Source: Paenibacillus sp. R14(2021) (GTDB lineage: Bacteria > Bacillota > Bacilli > Paenibacillales > Paenibacillaceae). From it: DNA of 64,000 nucleotides. The stretch lies in the NCBI RefSeq assembly GCF_019431355.1, contig NZ_CP080269.1:5265001-5329000 (forward strand), written 5' to 3'. The notes beneath the pieces were generated by a model. That model had not been told where the DNA came from. It searched no databases and was given only the letters and a program-made list of their open reading frames with translations. How positions within the stretch are numbered: the stretch's first letter is position 1; each line of letters opens with the position of its first letter. The position numbers and the translations under genes were made by a program. Shown here piece after piece: positions 1 to 8,768 of the stretch.

Positions 1-53
1 TTGCATGGTGGCAACAAGCTTGGTTAGACGCAAAAGCAGCAGTTGAAAAGTAA
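1..53 (+). CDS. C-terminal end of an unidentified protein (cut by window edge)
   Basis: An open frame enters from the left edge and stops at a TAA at 51-53. The 16 visible residues are Trp/Gln/Ala/Lys-rich (AWWQQAWLDAKAAVEK) and resemble the amphipathic last helix of an extracellular solute-binding protein. That fits the carbohydrate setting, but the stretch is too short to name a family. Confidence 0.3.
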   Translation, partial: AWWQQAWLDAKAAVEK

Positions 54-370
54 ATAGTAGATATAGCAATGAATCGAATAGGACTAGCGAAGCCACCGGA
101 GCAGCTAACCCAACAGTGTTCGATGTGCTAATGGGTTCGGCAATAAGAAGTACGATCAATCCGCTCACTCATGGATTAATCGTGCTTTTTCTTTTGCTGA
201 AGATTCAGGCCTTCGAATATACATCCTAGTGGAGAGGCGACGGAGCCGGGGCTGGTGCTTTGACTACGGCGATGCTTGGCGAAGTCGTTGACGTTGGTTA
301 TCAGTTTAATCATGTAAACGTCTGGGTTTATGATATACAGCTAACTTTCTACAATCGAGGAGGATCTATT
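54..370. other. Intergenic stretch, nothing recognised
   Basis: About 317 bp between the end of the left-edge gene and the GH43-like gene. The reading frame of the downstream gene stays open back to about position 230 (TAG at 227-229), but no ribosome binding site supports a start there. A clear AGGAGG lies at 359-364 before the ATG at 371. No hairpin terminator, tRNA or known leader was recognised. Confidence 0.5.
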
Positions 371-1399
371 ATGAAAAACCCTATCTTTTATAGACTGTCC
401 CTAGCTCCGAAAAACGGAGGATTTCGCATGGAGGATTATTACATTTGGTGTGGTTCTGTAATACAAGGCGAAGATAACAAGTATCACATGTTTGCCTCGA
501 GGTGGCGTAAAGAACTTGGATTTGATCCGCATTGGTTATTTAATTGTGAAATTGTTAGAGCCGTGAGCGACTCACCGGAAGGTCCCTATCAATTTGAAGA
601 GGTCGTGCTCGAACGACGTGATCGCTTTTACTTTGATGGACTTAACCAGCATAACCCTTCCATAAAATATTGGAATGGTACTTATTATCTTTATTATTTC
701 GGAACCACATATGGTGGTCCCATTCCTTCAGTAGGTGATAAGGTATCCTCAGCTCGAGCGCTCGAGGTTTGGAATCGCAAAAGGATTGGTCTTGCCACTA
801 GTAAGTCCATTTATGGACCTTGGAAACGGAGAGATACACCGCTTTTGGAGCCAAGGCAACCTGGGCATTGGGACTGTACCATTACGACGAATCCATCAGC
901 AGCTATTTTGCCGGATGGAACAACCTACATGATTTACAAATCCCGCGAATACGCGAACGCGACTTTACAGCTTGGAATTGTTAAAGCACCTCAGCCCGAC
1001 GGACCGTTTGAACGACTGAGTGATTCACCGATATTCCAGTTTGACAACGAGGATTTCCACGTTGAGGATCCTTATCTGTGGTTTGAGGATGGTTCGTTTC
1101 ATGTTCTGATGAAAGACGATTATAAAAATGACAGCGGAGGACTTACCGGAGAATGGGGATCTGGGGTATACGCCACAAGCAAGGATTGTATCCATTGGGA
1201 TGTGCACCCTGATCCATTGTCATATACGCGCAATGTTTCGTGGGATGATGGGACAATAGGCCAACAATGCAATTTGGAGAGACCTAATCTATTATTCCAT
1301 GATGGGAAGCCAACACACCTGTTTCTCGCAACAGGAAATGGCAATAAACCATGGGAATTTGATGGTGTAACATGGAACATGGTTATTCCGTTAAAGTGA
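371..1399 (+). CDS. GH43/GH117-like five-bladed beta-propeller glycosidase
   Basis: A 342-aa protein with no signal peptide, so probably cytoplasmic. Repeated blade motifs are visible: YYIWCGSVI near residue 20, NPSIKYWNGTYYLYY near 95-110, NPSAAILPDGTTYMIYK near 180, FHVEDPYLWF near 235 and NLERPNLLFHDGKPTHLF near 310. This pattern is typical of five-bladed propeller hydrolases related to GH43 and GH117. The start is ATG 371, behind AGGAGG with 6-nt spacing; a longer frame from TTG 260 has no ribosome site. The gene stands alone with a terminator hairpin about 200 bp downstream. Substrate and exact family cannot be set by eye, and the catalytic carboxylates were not assigned. Confidence 0.7.
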   Translation: MKNPIFYRLSLAPKNGGFRMEDYYIWCGSVIQGEDNKYHMFASRWRKELGFDPHWLFNCEIVRAVSDSPEGPYQFEEVVLERRDRFYFDGLNQHNPSIKYWNGTYYLYYFGTTYGGPIPSVGDKVSSARALEVWNRKRIGLATSKSIYGPWKRRDTPLLEPRQPGHWDCTITTNPSAAILPDGTTYMIYKSREYANATLQLGIVKAPQPDGPFERLSDSPIFQFDNEDFHVEDPYLWFEDGSFHVLMKDDYKNDSGGLTGEWGSGVYATSKDCIHWDVHPDPLSYTRNVSWDDGTIGQQCNLERPNLLFHDGKPTHLFLATGNGNKPWEFDGVTWNMVIPLK

Positions 1400-1600
1400 A
1401 AATAAAGCACAAAGCATGTAATTACAATAAAGTTATTTCCGCTTTTTGACTCTAATGTTGCCTGGCTTTATCTCTTTAGCCCCTTTGTACTTATTAATGT
1501 CTCGGGGCTTGCTTTTTGCAACTCCTCTTCCCTATAAATAAACGGTCGTTTGCTCCGAAGATGAAGAGAGTAGCTTTCTACTTCAAGACTAATAACATTT

Positions 1601-1632
1601 GAGGAGCTTACCATATGGCAGCTCCTCTTTTA
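1601..1632 (+). terminator. Hairpin terminator
   Basis: Arms GAGGAGCT (1601-1608) and AGCTCCTC (1620-1627) pair perfectly over an 11-nt loop and are followed by TTTTATT. The T-run faces the plus strand, so it would end transcripts from the GH43-like gene. A weaker 6-bp AGCCCC/GGGGCT pair followed by a T-run lies at 1478-1516. Confidence 0.65.
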
Positions 1633-1655
1633 TTGGGCATTATCCTAGAGTGAAA

Positions 1656-2216
1656 TTATAGAGGATAACAAATTATGGTGTTAAACTTCGTTTTCTCATC
1701 AGCAATGTTCACATAGACATGCGGCTGATCCGCGGAAAAATGGATGGCGTCCCCAGCCTTTAATGCGTATGCATCATCCTGGATACGGAGTTGAAGCTCA
1801 CCGCTGATCATCAATATATATTCCTCGACGCCTTCATAATGGGCTTCTGAGGCATATGTACATCCGACATCAATCTCAACGGTATAAATCTCAAACTGCT
1901 TTTTCTGTTCAAAGGGAACGATGGGAAACGCCCGATAATTTCCATCTGCTTCTAAGAAGGGTTCAATCTCATCGAGACGGATATGGGTTACCTTTGGGAC
2001 ATTATCCTCAATTAGCGAAGTAAAGGAAATATGAAGTCCATTCACGATTTTCCAAAGAATCGAAATGGTGGGATTTGAGTCGCCGCGCTCTATTTGCCCG
2101 AGCATCGCTTTGCTGACGCCTGTCAGCTCTGCGACCTGATCCAGGCTGAGGGATCTGGCTTTACGAATATTTTGAAGGTTCTTTCCGATTTTTTTATGAA
2201 TTTGTTCCTGAGCCAT
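1656..2216 (-). CDS. XRE-family regulator with C-terminal cupin domain
   Basis: A 186-aa DNA-binding protein. Residues about 10-66 form an XRE helix-turn-helix (DQVAELTGVSKAMLGQIERG), and residues about 105-184 form a cupin_2 barrel (HYEGVEEYILMISGEL, followed by a GDAIHF turn and DQPHVY). Such regulators usually sense a small metabolite in the cupin and control an adjacent gene. This one is divergent from tdh-kbl with a 173-bp gap that holds two tandem near-identical 20-bp repeats, so control of threonine catabolism is a reasonable inference. The start has AGAGGAGA 8 nt upstream. The effector is unknown. Confidence 0.85.
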   Translation of the reverse strand: MAQEQIHKKIGKNLQNIRKARSLSLDQVAELTGVSKAMLGQIERGDSNPTISILWKIVNGLHISFTSLIEDNVPKVTHIRLDEIEPFLEADGNYRAFPIVPFEQKKQFEIYTVEIDVGCTYASEAHYEGVEEYILMISGELQLRIQDDAYALKAGDAIHFSADQPHVYVNIADEKTKFNTIICYPL

Positions 2217-2281
2217 GGATTTTCTCCTCTTTTAAAGTACATCAAGTATAAAGCAAATTTAGCATAGCTTCAAAATATTTT

Positions 2282-2321
2282 CAAATACATATGTACAATA
2301 TCAAATCCATATGTATAATAT
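2282..2321. promoter_or_regulatory. Two tandem 20-bp repeats, candidate operator of the XRE-cupin regulator
   Basis: Positions 2282-2301 and 2302-2321 match at 18 of 20 bases, each built around a CATATGTA core. The second copy contains TATAAT at 2314-2319, a possible -10 box for tdh. The block lies in the divergent gap between the XRE regulator and tdh, as expected for an operator governing both. Role inferred. Confidence 0.5.
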
Positions 2322-2389
2322 ATTGTATACGTTATAACGCACAAAAGGGTATTATATAAACCGTCTTGCTGATAAGGAGGTATGTATAG

Positions 2390-3478
2390 ATGAAAGGAAC
2401 AATGATCGGTTTAGTTAAAGAGGTGCGGGCACCGGGAGCCGTTTTACGGGAAATACCGATTCCACTGTGTGGTCCAGACGAGGTGCTTGTAAAGGTAAAA
2501 GCAACCTCCATTTGTGGGACTGATGTCCATATCTACAAATGGGATAAATGGGCGGAAAGCGTCGTCGTTACGCCGAATGTATTTGGACATGAATTCGCTG
2601 GTGTGGTCGAAGAGATTGGCAATCAAGTGACCAATGTGAAAATTGGAGATCACGTATCCGCAGAAGGACATATGGTTTGTGGAGTTTGTAAGGCTTGTCG
2701 GACAGGTAACGCGCACGTATGCCCGAATACTGTAAGCTTCGGTATCACTGCGCCTGGCTGCTTTACGGAATATGCAGTCGTTAAGGCGTCGAATGTCATT
2801 ATCAATAAACGAGACATGCCTTTTGAGCTCGCTTGTCTGCAGGATCCTCTCGGAAATGCTGTACAGACGGTTTTGGCAGGCGACATCGTGGGGAAATCCG
2901 TCGTGATTATCGGGACAGGGCCGATTGGTTTAATGGCAGTTGCCGTTGCCAAAGCGAGTGGGGCAGGGGGAGTGATAGCTGTGGATGTGAATGCGTATCG
3001 GTTGTCGCTTGCGAAGCAAATGGGCGCAGACTATACCATCAACAGCCGAGAAGAATCCATGGTCGATGCGATTCGCTCCTACACGAGAGGCGAAGGGGCT
3101 GAAGTCGTGCTAGAAATGTCAGGCTACCCCGATGCCATTCGCGACGGGTTTGAGGCTTCAGCTTCAGCTGCCCGCGTATCGTTACTTGGTATCCCTACGC
3201 AGGAGGTGGCTATTGATTTATCGCGGCATATAATTTTCAAAGGCTTACGAGTGGAAGGGATTACGGGACGACGTATGTATCAGACCTGGTATCAATTGAA
3301 AGGCTTATTAGATCAAGATCGTATCGATTTGAAACCGCTAATTACCCATACCTTCTCGCTAAAAGATTATGAAAAAGCATTTGAACTGATGATATCCGGG
3401 CAATGTGGAAAAATCGTTTTTTTACATGACACAGATGAGGCATTGTCAACATTAAAGGAGTGTGTGATCCATGGCTAA
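2390..3478 (+). CDS. tdh: L-threonine 3-dehydrogenase
   Basis: A 362-aa zinc-dependent medium-chain dehydrogenase that oxidises L-threonine to 2-amino-3-ketobutyrate with NAD+. Visible features are the catalytic zinc ligand C42 in SICGTDVH, the GHEFAGVV motif, four structural-zinc cysteines (C97, C100, C103, C111) and the Rossmann motif GTGPIGLMA near 170. It is slightly longer than the usual 340-350 aa because of a short C-terminal tail. The ATG at 2390 follows AAGGAGGT. The stop overlaps the start of kbl by 8 nt, so the two are translationally coupled and act in sequence. The pairing with kbl makes TDH far more likely than another polyol dehydrogenase. Confidence 0.92.
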   Translation: MKGTMIGLVKEVRAPGAVLREIPIPLCGPDEVLVKVKATSICGTDVHIYKWDKWAESVVVTPNVFGHEFAGVVEEIGNQVTNVKIGDHVSAEGHMVCGVCKACRTGNAHVCPNTVSFGITAPGCFTEYAVVKASNVIINKRDMPFELACLQDPLGNAVQTVLAGDIVGKSVVIIGTGPIGLMAVAVAKASGAGGVIAVDVNAYRLSLAKQMGADYTINSREESMVDAIRSYTRGEGAEVVLEMSGYPDAIRDGFEASASAARVSLLGIPTQEVAIDLSRHIIFKGLRVEGITGRRMYQTWYQLKGLLDQDRIDLKPLITHTFSLKDYEKAFELMISGQCGKIVFLHDTDEALSTLKECVIHG

Positions 3479-4646
3479 TTGGAATACATTAGTGCAGGAA
3501 TTGGAGCAATTGAAAAAGGAAGGGCGCTATCGTCCTCTAACCGTGTGGGAAAGCGGTTCAAATGCATGGATGACATTGAAGGGACGCTCTGTTCTGCAAA
3601 TGTCGTCTAACAATTATTTGGGGCTCACGGATCATCCCGGAATGAAAAAAGCGGCCATCCAGGCTGTAGATAAATATGGAGTTGGTAGCGGTTCCGTTCG
3701 CACCATTACAGGGACGCTTGATATTCAGCATCAACTTGAGCTTGAGCTTGCGCAATTTAAGGGAACTGAAGCAGCCCTTGTGTTTCAATCAGGCTTTACT
3801 GCCAATCAAGGCATTCTAGGATCGCTGCTTGGACCTGAGGATGTCGTCATTAGTGACGAGTTGAATCACGCAAGTATAATTGACGGAATTCGATTGACGA
3901 AAGCGCAGCGGAAGGTTTTTGCTCATAAAAACATGGATCAGTTGGAAGCAGCCTTACAAGCTAGCGCTGGGTTTCAGAAGCGTATTGTTGTGACAGACGG
4001 TGTATTCAGCATGGATGGCGACATAGCACCGCTGCCGACCATAGTAGAGCTTGCTGAGAAATACGATGCGTTTGTGTACGTAGATGATGCCCATGCGAGC
4101 GGAGTGCTCGGTAAGAACGGGAAAGGTTCGACGGACCATTTCGGCCTGCATGGACGTGTACACATCCAGATCGGCACTCTTTCGAAGGCAATTGGCGCTG
4201 TCGGGGGCTACGTGGCTTGTGATCAAGTTCTTAAAGATTACCTTATCCATAAAGCGCGTCCTTTTTTGTTCAGCACCTCCCATACGCCTGCGGTAACAGC
4301 TACTTGCCTTGCGGCCATTCAAGTGCTGCAGCAAAGTGGAGACCTCATCGCAAAACTTTGGGAAAATGCAACGTACTTTCGTTCAAAAGTACAAGCGCTT
4401 GGGTTTGATACCGGTATGAGTGAGACACCGATAATACCAATTATCGTAGGGAATCCTGCGATGACGATGCAATTCTCTGATTTGCTGCTGCAGGAAGGCG
4501 TCTTTGCTCAAGGGATTGTCTATCCGACCGTGGCGATGGATAAAGGACGTGTACGCTTTATTATTACAGCTCAGCATACACGAGAGGATCTTGATTTTGC
4601 GCTGAATGCGTTACATCATGCTGGAAAACAACTCAATCTTATTTAG
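3471..4646 (+). CDS. kbl: Glycine C-acetyltransferase (2-amino-3-ketobutyrate CoA ligase)
   Basis: A 391-aa PLP enzyme of the alpha-oxoamine synthase family. It cleaves the TDH product with CoA to give glycine and acetyl-CoA. The PLP lysine is K239 in GTLSKAIGAVGGY. The N-terminal SSNNYLGL and GSVRTITGT motifs and the DDAHASGVLG motif, whose Asp contacts the PLP ring, are intact. Length equals that of characterised KBLs (about 390-400). The ATG follows AAAGGAG inside the tdh 3' end. No terminator separates the pair, and the next gene starts about 100 bp later. Confidence 0.93.
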   Translation: MANWNTLVQELEQLKKEGRYRPLTVWESGSNAWMTLKGRSVLQMSSNNYLGLTDHPGMKKAAIQAVDKYGVGSGSVRTITGTLDIQHQLELELAQFKGTEAALVFQSGFTANQGILGSLLGPEDVVISDELNHASIIDGIRLTKAQRKVFAHKNMDQLEAALQASAGFQKRIVVTDGVFSMDGDIAPLPTIVELAEKYDAFVYVDDAHASGVLGKNGKGSTDHFGLHGRVHIQIGTLSKAIGAVGGYVACDQVLKDYLIHKARPFLFSTSHTPAVTATCLAAIQVLQQSGDLIAKLWENATYFRSKVQALGFDTGMSETPIIPIIVGNPAMTMQFSDLLLQEGVFAQGIVYPTVAMDKGRVRFIITAQHTREDLDFALNALHHAGKQLNLI

Positions 4647-4749
4647 TAGTCCATGCTGCTCATTCTCATTCTATATCCATGCTTACAGAAATATTTCATG
4701 CTCGGCTCGTGAAAGAATTACAAATAGCTGATAGGGGATGGTTGAATTA

Positions 4750-5274
4750 ATGAGTTGGGATTTAATCAGTATCTTTGTTTTTGAATTTCTATTTGTAACT
4801 GTAATGACATTTAGATGGATTATTCTCGTAAAGGGCAGTAAGTACCTGTCAGCGGCAATTTGTATTTTAGAGCAATCCTTAAATATCGTTGCTCTCAGCA
4901 TGGTGGTAACTCAATTTGACGATCCTCTGAGGATCATTGTCTTCGCATTGGGGTATGCAATCGGATCCATAGCCGGTAGTGTGATTGAGGAACGACTCGC
5001 ATTAGGATACACTCAACTTCAAATCATCACATCAATTTCTACAAATTTAGCTCAAAAACTTCGTGATCTTGGTGGTATCGGGGTTACTGAATGGACGGTT
5101 CTGGGCAAGGAACAAGAACGGTTAATGCTGATGATTGTCATTCGCCGTAAGTGGGCGGTGCGTCTGCTTGACAAGATTCAAGAAATAGACCCGGAAGCAT
5201 TTATCGTGGAGATGGCGCCGCAAGCGTATCGTGGAGGGTATATGCCACAACAGCTAAAATCCAGATTTTTTTGA
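4750..5274 (+). CDS. UPF0316 membrane protein (DUF5698 plus DUF2179)
   Basis: A 174-aa protein of the YebE/UPF0316 type. Residues about 1-80 hold three hydrophobic segments (ISIFVFEFLFVTVMTF; a segment around NIVALSMVV; IIVFALGYAIGSIAGS) matching DUF5698. Residues about 95-165 form the soluble DUF2179 domain (TEWTVLGKEQERLMLMIVIRRK). I chose ATG 4750 because AGGGG at 4733-4737 is 12 nt upstream, while the earlier ATG 4738 abuts it. Function is unknown; DUF2179 domains are widespread in Firmicute membrane proteins. It may be read from the tdh-kbl transcript, as no terminator lies between, and has its own terminator downstream. Confidence 0.8.
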   Translation: MSWDLISIFVFEFLFVTVMTFRWIILVKGSKYLSAAICILEQSLNIVALSMVVTQFDDPLRIIVFALGYAIGSIAGSVIEERLALGYTQLQIITSISTNLAQKLRDLGGIGVTEWTVLGKEQERLMLMIVIRRKWAVRLLDKIQEIDPEAFIVEMAPQAYRGGYMPQQLKSRFF

Positions 5275-5621
5275 ATACAAAACATTACAAAACACTTAAA
5301 TGAATAGTTTTAGAAAACTTTAATCGCCTTGCGACACGACACCGTAAGGCGATTTTCCATTCAAAAAATAATTAAACTTTATGAAAATATGCAAAGAAAA
5401 GAAAACAGAGGTTAGACGCAATTAATAACGTGTTATCATATCTTGTAATTCCGATCACATGTTCAGCCGGCGAGGAGGAAAAAAATTATAGTAGGTCTAT
5501 CTTCGAGACTGAATAGGACTATTGAAGTAATACTAGGCAGCGTTAGAGCTCCTCGGGATTTGTAGGACGCTGCACATTGCTGATACTGAGTATTTGTGAG
5601 CATTGTTGCGAATCACGCTGA
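5275..5621. other. Intergenic stretch with terminator and no recognisable gene
   Basis: 347 bp. It holds the terminator of the UPF0316 gene (5322-5357). A strong Shine-Dalgarno-like GAGGAGG near 5472 is followed only by a start-less frame of about 25 codons. GCAGCGT near 5538 can pair with ACGCTGC near 5567. The right part probably belongs to the deleted portion of the adjacent IS3 remnant. No gene is supported. Confidence 0.45.
5322..5357 (+). terminator. Rho-independent terminator of the UPF0316 gene
   Basis: AATCGCCTT (5322-5330) pairs perfectly with AAGGCGATT (5346-5354), and the T-run extends to 5356. It lies 48 bp past the stop codon. Confidence 0.75.
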
Positions 5622-5883
5622 TTAATCTTCGGGGGTACGATTGGCTTTCTCGGAAAACGAACCAGACCGCTCGCTTTGTTGGATCCAGCGGTCAATAGCG
5701 GATGCAGTTAAGTCGTATTCCCGAACGATGTCGCCTCGTGCTTTATCGCCTTCGTAAAGTTGAACCATCTGACGCTTAAATTCAGCTGTAAACGTGCGTC
5801 TTGCTTGCTGCATGGTAGTTTTGCTCCTTGTCTGTTTTGCTCATTCTACTCGCCCTCAATTTATTTGTCCAACTTACTGTAGC
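5622..5883 (-). mobile_element. Truncated IS3-family element (OrfA N-terminus only)
   Basis: The 63-codon minus-strand frame at 5622-5813 (RRTFTAEFKRQMVQLYE, then YDLTASAIDRWIQQS) is the HTH_Tnp_1 start of an IS3-type OrfA. It ends at TAA just where intact proteins continue into the Leu/Lys-rich coiled coil. OrfB and the far terminal repeat are absent. AAGGAGC precedes the ATG, and on the minus strand the bases ACAGTAAGTTGGACAAATAA around 5860-5883 look like the retained IS end. The element is dead and records an old insertion followed by deletion. Confidence 0.7.
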
Positions 5884-5889
5884 CGATCC

Positions 5890-5940
5890 AAAGAACTTTA
5901 TTTTACCTCACCAAATTGATGAGGAAAAATAAAGTTCTTT
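5890..5940. repeat. 21-bp inverted repeat hairpin
   Basis: Arms 5890-5910 and 5920-5940 are complementary at 20 of 21 positions around a 9-nt loop (core AAAGAACTTTATTTT). It abuts the outer end of the IS3 remnant and lies upstream of locus A. It may be an old bidirectional terminator or a small palindromic repeat. No long T-run follows, though the stem itself is A/T-rich. Confidence 0.6.
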
Positions 5941-6090
5941 ACATTTTTAGGGGATTTTACTCAGCAGCGCTGGTGGAAGGGGAAGCTGCCGGCAGATTCC
6001 AACTCGGACAGGAAGAATATGGACAGCAATACGGTCAACCGCTAAACTTATAATACAAGTTGCGCTCATCCCAGGAAGGGAGAGGTCGGT

Positions 6091-7860
6091 TTGATCAGAC
6101 AGTTGGCACATGTTAAACCAGATAAGAGGCGGCCGTATTCCCTTCGAAACCGGCTGCTTGTCATTTTGCCCCTCACTGCACTTACTCCGCTTATTCTCAT
6201 CGGCGGCATATCGTACTATTCCATGCAATCCATATTGGAAAACAAAACGAAAGCCGGCATTATTAGTCACCTTCACGAGGTAAAAGTATCGCTCGACAAT
6301 ACCTTGAATCAATTAAACCACGTCTCTCAGCAGCTGGCCTACGATGGTGTAGTCGGGCAGAACATGGAGAAATATTTAACCGCGGAATCATACAGGAAGA
6401 AGAAACTGGAGGAGGAGATCGAGAAGGAAATCAGCATGATCGGCTTCACGAATCCCGATCTGGGGCTTGTCTTTTATTATTCTGCCGTAGATGGGAGACG
6501 CTACTTTCAAAATTATTCCGTGAATGCGTCGGTTCCGGTTAACGACCTTCCCCGATTAATGAAAGCGAATCAGATTACCTATTACGGTCCTCACAAATCG
6601 CTAAATTTGCTTGACGGACGGCTTGTCTTCTCTGCGATCCGGCAGGTGAAGCTTGATGAAAGAGACGACATCTATGTATACATGGAGACAAGCTATAAGC
6701 GGATCGACAGCATACTTAGGAGCGACGACGTTCACACGGGATTTATCCATCTGATCGTGGACGACCACGGGAGAATCGCTTACAGCGAGCAGACGGATGC
6801 TTTTTCCGTCGGGGATGAATTCCCTGCGCTTGATCCCGGAGAGGATAACGTGCTGAAGGGGTACTACGCTTTTGAAGAGACGGGCAATCAGTCTTGGAAA
6901 GTCGTCACGTTGATCGATAAGAGAACCTATAAGTTCGAAATTAACCGCTGGATTGGGCAGTATTCCTTCATTGGCTTTGTGTCCATTGCCCTCAGCTGCT
7001 TGTTAGCTGGCTTGCTCTGGCGTACTCTCTATCGTCCGCTGCGAAATTTAATGTTGGATATCCGAGACGTGAACGATCGTAAGCTAACCGCCCCGGTCAG
7101 AAGGTCGAATAACCTGGAATTTGATCTCATACACAGCGAGCTGGATCATATGCGGGGGCGCATCGTGAGGCTGATTGATGAAGTCGCCAGCAATGAGAAG
7201 CAGAAAGCAGAGCTTGAAGTCGAGAAGCTGATGAATCAGATCAACCCCCATTTCCTCCTAAATACGCTCGATACGATCCGGTGGATGGCCAGAAGCGAAG
7301 GTCAGCTTGAAATCGACAGGCTGATCTCGATGTTGAACAAGCTGCTTCATTACAATTTGGGCAAAGACGGTGAGGCCAGCATCAATGATGAGCTGGAGGC
7401 CGTCCGCAACTATGTGCAGCTGCAGGAGGTTCGTTACCATGTCCGCTTCCAGGTGAATGTACAGGTGGATTCCCGTGTCCTCGATGTCAGTATCCCGAGG
7501 TTTATTTTGCAGCCGCTTGTGGAGAACGCCTTGCACCATGGGCTGGACAGCGATGGCGTAATCGAGGTGGAAATCATCCAGCATGGGACGGCCAATCTGC
7601 TCATAGCGGTGCGGGATAACGGGCGCGGGATGAGCGAGGAACAAATAGAGCGTCTCATGCAAGGGAAACCTGACGGACACGGAAAGCTCGGCATGGGGAT
7701 TGGTCTGCAGTATGTCGTCCGTATGTTGAAGGCGAAATATGAAGAGCAGGCTTCATTCCGGATAGCCAGTCAGCTTGGACAACATACGACCGTAACACTG
7801 GAGCTTCCGCTCCGGATCATAGGAGATGCTGCCGATGAGAAAAGTGCTAGTGGTGGATGA
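6091..7860 (+). CDS. YesM-family sensor histidine kinase (locus A)
   Basis: A 589-aa membrane kinase. A transmembrane helix near residues 22-42 (LLVILPLTALTPLILIGG), a large extracellular sensor region of about 250 residues, a second helix near 290-310, a HAMP linker, a His_kinase domain (phosphoacceptor H387 in INPHFLLNTLD) and a HATPase_c domain (N-box ENALHHGL, G-box DNGRGMS) follow in order. This is the architecture that senses extracellular sugars beside LplBC-type importers. The TTG start follows AGGAAGGGAGAGG. The 3' end overlaps the response regulator gene by 26 nt. The ligand is likely a glycan fragment released by the downstream GH20-GH29 protein, which is an inference. Confidence 0.88.
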   Translation: MIRQLAHVKPDKRRPYSLRNRLLVILPLTALTPLILIGGISYYSMQSILENKTKAGIISHLHEVKVSLDNTLNQLNHVSQQLAYDGVVGQNMEKYLTAESYRKKKLEEEIEKEISMIGFTNPDLGLVFYYSAVDGRRYFQNYSVNASVPVNDLPRLMKANQITYYGPHKSLNLLDGRLVFSAIRQVKLDERDDIYVYMETSYKRIDSILRSDDVHTGFIHLIVDDHGRIAYSEQTDAFSVGDEFPALDPGEDNVLKGYYAFEETGNQSWKVVTLIDKRTYKFEINRWIGQYSFIGFVSIALSCLLAGLLWRTLYRPLRNLMLDIRDVNDRKLTAPVRRSNNLEFDLIHSELDHMRGRIVRLIDEVASNEKQKAELEVEKLMNQINPHFLLNTLDTIRWMARSEGQLEIDRLISMLNKLLHYNLGKDGEASINDELEAVRNYVQLQEVRYHVRFQVNVQVDSRVLDVSIPRFILQPLVENALHHGLDSDGVIEVEIIQHGTANLLIAVRDNGRGMSEEQIERLMQGKPDGHGKLGMGIGLQYVVRMLKAKYEEQASFRIASQLGQHTTVTLELPLRIIGDAADEKSASGG

Positions 7861-8677
7861 CGATCATCTAGTGAGAAGAGGGTTTATCGGCATGATGCCG
7901 TGGAGCAGGCACGGGTTTGAGGTCATAGCGGAGTCGAACAATGGGGAGAAGGCGCTGAGCAGTCTTGAGCTTGCACCTGTTGATCTGATCATTACGGATC
8001 TGGCGATGCCGGTCATGTCCGGGATCGAGCTGATGAAAAAGGTGACGGAGCTTTACCCGCGTACAGCGATGGTCGTTCTAACGTTTCACCATGATTTTGA
8101 GCTGATCCAAGAGGCGCTCCGGCTAGGTGCGATTGATTACATTACGAAGGTTGAGCTGGAGCATGAGCAGATGGACGGCATCCTGAAGCGAATTGCGGCC
8201 CGGATGGATCAACAGGCCCAGCAGTCTCAACCGGCCCCGGAAGCAGCGTCCGAACCGAAGCTCGCAGCTGCAGGGGAGGACGATGCTCCTTACTCCAAGG
8301 AGGTGCTGACATGCATCCGCAATGCTATATCGTTCATCCGGAGCGAGTTTCAAAACGAAATTTATTTGACCGACGTCGCCCGCCGCGTGAACATGAGCCG
8401 CAGCTACTTCAGCCGTTGCTTTCGCGATGTCGCGGGGAAGACATTTAACGATTTCGTAAGAGAGACCCGCATCGAGCACTCGAAGGAGCTGCTGGTTCGT
8501 ACGAACAAGCCGGTACAGTGGATTGCTGTACAATCTGGATTTCCGAATGAAAAATATTTTTTTAAAGTTTTTCGCATGCTGACGGGCATGCTGCCGCGCG
8601 AATTCCGCAACTCGCACAGCTCCCAGAGCGCTCCGGCTTCTCTGTTTCAAGTGAATATTATGGAAATCAACGAATAG
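7835..8677 (+). CDS. YesN-family response regulator, AraC-type output (locus A)
   Basis: A 280-aa regulator. A receiver domain (residues 1-120) has acidic pocket DDD at 8-10 and phosphoacceptor D55 in LIITDLAMP. An Ala/Pro/Gln-rich linker follows, then an AraC-type double helix-turn-helix at about 180-275 (VARRVNMSRSYFSRCFRD, then WIAVQSGFPNEKYFFKVFR). It is presumably phosphorylated by the overlapping YesM-like kinase and activates the binding protein-permease operon downstream. I prefer ATG 7835, which is 9 nt after AGGAG; ATG 7826 touches that AGGAG directly. A 12-bp hairpin follows the stop. Confidence 0.9.
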   Translation: MRKVLVVDDDHLVRRGFIGMMPWSRHGFEVIAESNNGEKALSSLELAPVDLIITDLAMPVMSGIELMKKVTELYPRTAMVVLTFHHDFELIQEALRLGAIDYITKVELEHEQMDGILKRIAARMDQQAQQSQPAPEAASEPKLAAAGEDDAPYSKEVLTCIRNAISFIRSEFQNEIYLTDVARRVNMSRSYFSRCFRDVAGKTFNDFVRETRIEHSKELLVRTNKPVQWIAVQSGFPNEKYFFKVFRMLTGMLPREFRNSHSSQSAPASLFQVNIMEINE

Positions 8678-8680
8678 CAA

Positions 8681-8716
8681 ACAGCCTGGCGCGTCCATTG
8701 ATGCGCCAGGCTGTAT
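8681..8716 (+). terminator. Hairpin after the locus A response regulator
   Basis: ACAGCCTGGCGC (8681-8692) pairs perfectly with GCGCCAGGCTGT (8703-8714) over a 10-nt loop. The following T-run is weak (ATTGTT). It separates regulatory from transport genes. Confidence 0.6.
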
Positions 8717-8768
8717 TGTTATCGGGGTGTAAGTTGCGCGTGCATGGACGAACGCCTCTATCTGAAAA

